Shown one piece after another: positions 60,862 through 64,000 of a DNA stretch of 64,000 bases. The stretch is from Roseivirga misakiensis (GTDB lineage Bacteria > Bacteroidota > Bacteroidia > Cytophagales > Cyclobacteriaceae): contig NZ_MDGQ01000005.1 in assembly GCF_001747105.1 (NCBI RefSeq), positions 372,001-436,000 of the forward strand. The letters run 5' to 3'. The notes below the pieces were generated by a model. The model was not told the origin of the DNA. It was given only the letters and a program-made list of their open reading frames with translations, and did no database searches. The translations under genes and the position numbers were made by a program. The first letter of the stretch is position 1; the number at the start of each line of letters is the position of its first letter.

Positions 60862-61344
60862 ATGAAACATCTTTTAAAATCAGTTGTGGCAATTATCCTT
60901 TTGATGACTATTGCATGTTCCCCACAGGAGGAAAAAGTAGTAAATACTGACAAAATCACTAAAGAAGTACAGGCTAGAATGGATGCTTTTGTCGCCAGTA
61001 ATAACAATATGGATTTAGATGCCCTGAAAGGCTTTTATTCCAATGATGAAAGTTTCTATTGGGTAGAGGATGGCAAAATTCAATATGCCAATAAACAAGT
61101 GCTTGAAGCTTCATTAAGTGGCTTGGTAGGGATGGTGTCAAGTGTCAATATGAAAATCCTTAATCAACGGATAAAGGTGGTTAGTGACGAATCTGCCATA
61201 GCCTTTCTTGAATATGATCAGGCCATGGCAATGTCTTCTGGAGGTGCTTTTAACATCAATGGTGCTATGACCGTGCTACTTCAAAAGGAAGAAGGTGTTT
61301 GGCGATTTTTAATCGGACACAGCTCCACTAAAAAGGAGCGATGA
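60862..61344 (+). CDS. NTF2/SnoaL-like lipoprotein
   Basis: A 160-residue lipoprotein (lipobox TIAC, Cys at about residue 20) with a SnoaL/DUF4440-type cone fold: helix VQARMDAFVASNNNMDLDAL, FYSNDESFYWVEDGK and terminal WRFLIGHSSTKK. Such domains bind small ligands or act as accessory subunits. Function not predictable. Single gene, convergent with the serine hydrolase. Confidence 0.8.
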   Translation: MKHLLKSVVAIILLMTIACSPQEEKVVNTDKITKEVQARMDAFVASNNNMDLDALKGFYSNDESFYWVEDGKIQYANKQVLEASLSGLVGMVSSVNMKILNQRIKVVSDESAIAFLEYDQAMAMSSGGAFNINGAMTVLLQKEEGVWRFLIGHSSTKKER

Positions 61345-61360
61345 TTAAGTCAGGGAAGCA

Positions 61361-62500
61361 TCAGTTTTCTTTTTTTATCACAAAATGATCGATGAAAGTC
61401 GTCGCAAAATCAGACGCCAAAAGATCTTTATGTAGACTATTTCCAATTAAAAATTTGTAGAACGGTCGGCTGACATCTTGAGAATTGGCTAAGATGATAA
61501 ATGTTAGATCCAGTTCTGGCACTTTCAAGAACAAAGAAGAGTACCCCTTCCACCATCCAGTATGCCAAATGAATTTCAAACCATAGTAATCGTGGACGAA
61601 CCAACCTAAACCATAGATGGTTTCTTTTCCTTTTGGTGTCGCAAAGGGTGTGAGCATGCTGTTCCAAGATTCCGAACTCAAGAAAAGCCGAGAATCTATG
61701 GCATTAGAATATTTAGCCAAGTCAGAAACAGTACTCATCAGTCCTGCTGCAGGACCAAAATTGTAGTTAAAATCCACTGGCACTATCTTCTTCTTGAACC
61801 AATCGTAAGGTTTTGCCACTTTTTTGGCATAAGCATCTGGATCTAAGCCAGTCTTTGCAAAAGCAAGACTGTCATCGAGACTGGGCGCTGTGTTGGTCAT
61901 GCCAATTGGCTTAATGATATCATTCACGACTAATTCGCTAAAGTCCTTTCCAGCGGCTGATAAATAAGCGTTTCCTAGAAGGTGGAACCAACTGCCATTG
62001 TATCGATGTTTATAGCCGGGTTTAAAACCATTCAATGTATTACCTCGCGCCGTATGTGTTAACAGGTGTTTTATTTGGATATTATCACTTAATCCCCATT
62101 TTCCAGGCAATTTTATGTCATGCTTTTTCAGCGGGTCATTGAGGCTGAATTTTCCATCCTCGATGAGTTGCATCAACACTAGGGCACCGAACGTCTTGGT
62201 AATGGAGGCCGTGTGATAGACAGTGTTTTCATCGGGGATTTCTTGTGTTTCTATATCCCGTACTCCGAACCCTTTCTTCCATTTGAGCTCTCCCTGGTTT
62301 ACAATGCCTACTGAAAAACCAGGGATATGATGCTTTTGACGCAGTGCCTCTAGCTTTTTCTCGAAACTCGCTATGTTTTGCTCATTCCAACTCGAGTTAT
62401 CCTTGCGAACAATGGTATTGGTAGAAATACAACTCGGTAAAAGCAACAGCACTATTAATAGTAATGCCCACTTATCAGCCCTAAGTTCTTTAAGGATCAC
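61361..62500 (-). CDS. Beta-lactamase-fold serine hydrolase lipoprotein
   Basis: A 379-residue class C/penicillin-binding-like hydrolase. Lipobox LPSC with Cys24. Catalytic S99-x-x-K102 in HTASITKTFG; the second motif reads RYNGSW instead of the usual Y-x-N; the third is WHTGWWKG (HTG type). Probably an envelope esterase or D-Ala-D-Ala peptidase rather than a resistance enzyme. Its ATG overlaps the stop of the next gene upstream (ATGA), a tandem paralogue. Confidence 0.88.
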   Translation of the reverse strand: MILKELRADKWALLLIVLLLLPSCISTNTIVRKDNSSWNEQNIASFEKKLEALRQKHHIPGFSVGIVNQGELKWKKGFGVRDIETQEIPDENTVYHTASITKTFGALVLMQLIEDGKFSLNDPLKKHDIKLPGKWGLSDNIQIKHLLTHTARGNTLNGFKPGYKHRYNGSWFHLLGNAYLSAAGKDFSELVVNDIIKPIGMTNTAPSLDDSLAFAKTGLDPDAYAKKVAKPYDWFKKKIVPVDFNYNFGPAAGLMSTVSDLAKYSNAIDSRLFLSSESWNSMLTPFATPKGKETIYGLGWFVHDYYGLKFIWHTGWWKGYSSLFLKVPELDLTFIILANSQDVSRPFYKFLIGNSLHKDLLASDFATTFIDHFVIKKEN

Positions 62501-63633
62501 TTGATTACTCCTTTTAAGATCTGGTTGGCAGTTTTACTTAACAGTTTTGGAGTTTTCGGTCCACTTTGATTTGTGATTATTGAAATAACAAGGTCGTACT
62601 TTGGAAAAATGAATAGCCAATTTTGCATACCTGTAGTTCCCCCATGATGATTGAAGTATTTGCCATGTTTATCAAGGCGCATTTGCCATAAGTAGCCCAT
62701 TTTCGAAGCAGAGTTTTGTGCGAATAGTGGCTCATGTGATTTGACAATAACAGGGTCACTATCGTCCAACTGTGCCTTAGCATAGCGCATCATATCGGCC
62801 ATGGTCATTTTAAGGCCTGATCCTGCAGCCCAAAGTGTATTAAGTTGATTTGGCGAAAGTGTTTTGTTATCCAGCCAATAACCTTGAGCTAAGCGCTCTT
62901 TTTTCGATTCGTCCAGCTTTATTGCTGTATCAGTCATACCATACCGATTTAGTATATGTTCTTCTAATAGAGTGTCTAGATCCTTTTCATAGATAGACTC
63001 TAAGATGTAGCCAACTAATTCAACCCCTGAATTGGAGTAGGAATATTTTGTGCCAGGTTTTGCGGTGATTTCCAGTTTTCTCAAGTCGGTGAAAAACTGA
63101 TCCTTTGTATACTCTTTTTCGATTTTGTAATATTCCTGTGGAACGTCCTTTTGCAACTTCTGAAATATTACGTTGGCTGGCTCGGGTAGGAAAAGCGGTA
63201 AGCCAGCAGTATGTGTCAAGAGGTGTCTGATCGTTATTGCTTCGGATTCATACGCTAGGTTGGGATAGTCCCCATTTAGATATTTTCTAATATCATCTTC
63301 CAAATTAATTTTTCCATCCAAAACAGCCTTAGCCATGAGGTAACCCGTCAATGTTTTTGTGACAGAGCCAATTTCATAGATCGTTTGGTCGTTTGGAGTA
63401 TTTCCTTCCCCTTTATAGAGTTCACCAAGGTGGTTCGTGACAGTTTCACCTTGGTAATAAATTCCAATGGAAACGGAGTTAATATTTTTTGACTTTAAGA
63501 ATTTTGTGCCCTGCTTTTCAGTTATTGCTAGCAGTCGTTCTCGTTCGTTCGTGTTTTGTGCATGTGTTCCATGCACTTTGACGAATAGGCATAGTAGGAG
63601 TGTGAGTTGTAGGACCTTTTTGTAATTTCTCAT
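62497..63633 (-). CDS. Beta-lactamase-fold serine hydrolase, periplasmic
   Basis: A 378-residue paralogue of the next gene downstream, with a cleavable signal (about 1-25, ending THAQ). All three motifs are canonical: EIGSVTKTLTG (S-x-x-K), YSYSNSGVELVG (Y-x-N) and HHGGTTGMQ. Class C beta-lactamase/PBP-like family of broad specificity. It heads a two-gene operon and lies downstream of the AraC-type gene on the same strand. Confidence 0.9.
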   Translation of the reverse strand: MRNYKKVLQLTLLLCLFVKVHGTHAQNTNERERLLAITEKQGTKFLKSKNINSVSIGIYYQGETVTNHLGELYKGEGNTPNDQTIYEIGSVTKTLTGYLMAKAVLDGKINLEDDIRKYLNGDYPNLAYESEAITIRHLLTHTAGLPLFLPEPANVIFQKLQKDVPQEYYKIEKEYTKDQFFTDLRKLEITAKPGTKYSYSNSGVELVGYILESIYEKDLDTLLEEHILNRYGMTDTAIKLDESKKERLAQGYWLDNKTLSPNQLNTLWAAGSGLKMTMADMMRYAKAQLDDSDPVIVKSHEPLFAQNSASKMGYLWQMRLDKHGKYFNHHGGTTGMQNWLFIFPKYDLVISIITNQSGPKTPKLLSKTANQILKGVIK

Positions 63634-63723
63634 GTCGAGTAAGTTTTCTGATTGTTGTTTTCAGTATTACCCGCAAGAGATTCTTTTGTTGATGAGAATT
63701 CTACTCAAATACGGATTTGAGCA

Positions 63724-64000
63724 TTATTTTAAAGCTTTTTCTGCATACTGTGCTGCGTATTCTTTTGGCGATACACCAACAGATTTTTTAAATACACGCT
63801 GAAAAGTTGCCTGTGAATTAAAGCCTGAATCAAGTGCTATTCCAGTGATTGTATTGGTTTTTAGTTTGTCAGAACGCAAGTGTGATTTTACAGCTTCAAT
63901 TCTGTAGTTATTCACAAAATCATTGAAGTTTTGCTTATGGAATTGGTTCAAAATAGTTGATATGTGTTTGGGGCTCACCTCTGCTTTTGTAGCCACTATT
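63724..64000 (-). CDS. AraC-family transcriptional regulator (C-terminal part, cut by window end)
   Basis: The C-terminal 92 residues or so of an AraC/XylS regulator; coding sequence continues beyond 64000, and a GTG at 63996 is internal rather than a start. Visible HTH elements: SPKHISTILNQFHKQNFNDF (first HTH), then ITGIALDSGFNSQATFQRVFKKSVGVSPKEYAAQ (second HTH and AraC signature). The sensor part is out of view. It may control the two serine hydrolase genes that follow. Confidence 0.9.
   Translation of the reverse strand, partial: IVATKAEVSPKHISTILNQFHKQNFNDFVNNYRIEAVKSHLRSDKLKTNTITGIALDSGFNSQATFQRVFKKSVGVSPKEYAAQYAEKALK

Noticed and set aside
1-64000. tRNA, rRNA, CRISPR arrays, riboswitches
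   Set aside because: Read for cloverleaf-like ends, rRNA motifs and regularly spaced direct repeats; none was recognised. A covariance-model search would be decisive.

Overview
The window comes from a Bacteroidota genome, most likely a marine Cytophagales-type bacterium; the genus cannot be fixed by eye. Signs are a fused CcoN-CcoO oxidase subunit, LytTR regulators, BNR-repeat and CarboxypepD_reg-type secreted proteins, many lipoproteins, TAnnTTTG-type promoter elements, few clear Shine-Dalgarno sequences and moderately AT-rich DNA. No rRNA, tRNA, insertion sequence, prophage or CRISPR array was seen.

Left third (1-11974) is mostly housekeeping: a LytTR two-component pair cut by the window edge, an exported inorganic pyrophosphatase, a DUF819 membrane protein, a minus-strand run (aldo/keto reductase, DinB/YfiT-like protein, VOC protein, FGE-like protein), ArsC-like reductase, then arginine decarboxylase divergent from an arginase-family ureohydrolase, followed by argS, a glutathione peroxidase and menA.

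The middle (12118-26098) is a microaerobic respiration locus. An FNR/CRP regulator, a Usp-like protein, the copper P-type ATPase CcoI, the small CcoS (54 codons) and HemN form one block. A second block encodes CcoNO (fused), CcoQ, CcoP (one heme c motif only), CcoG, CcoH, a SafE-like membrane protein and a tandem universal stress protein. TGA-N6-TCA dyads precede both blocks and the second Usp gene, suggesting one FNR-type regulon. A beta-barrel protein, a HTH protein and an unknown 97-residue protein lie between the blocks.

26174-38067 is mixed: a secreted ankyrin protein, SUI1-like factor, alpha/beta hydrolase lipoprotein, a 1031-residue BNR-repeat exoprotein, GNAT, dienelactone hydrolase, two envelope proteins, and a tightly overlapping YHYH / MORN / SCO1 operon.

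38139-57469 is the most unusual region: seven consecutive minus-strand permeases of 866-878 residues, each with two FtsX/MacB-type modules in one chain and a short cytoplasmic prefix domain, arranged as two operons (PadR + 3 and PadR + 4) with no ABC ATPase anywhere in the window. This is the layout of the duplicated orphan permeases with PadR partners known from Acidobacteria. The prefixes fall into two types that do not track the core phylogeny, so prefix and core appear to have been shuffled, and two neighbours share a nearly identical 220-bp prefix segment. I call the permeases P1 to P7 by rising coordinate. A membrane LytTR regulator is divergent from the second operon across a strong 19-bp-arm inverted repeat.

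The right end (58549-64000) holds an S41-like protein, a DUF5694-type protein, an NTF2-like lipoprotein, two tandem beta-lactamase-fold serine hydrolases and a truncated AraC-type regulator.
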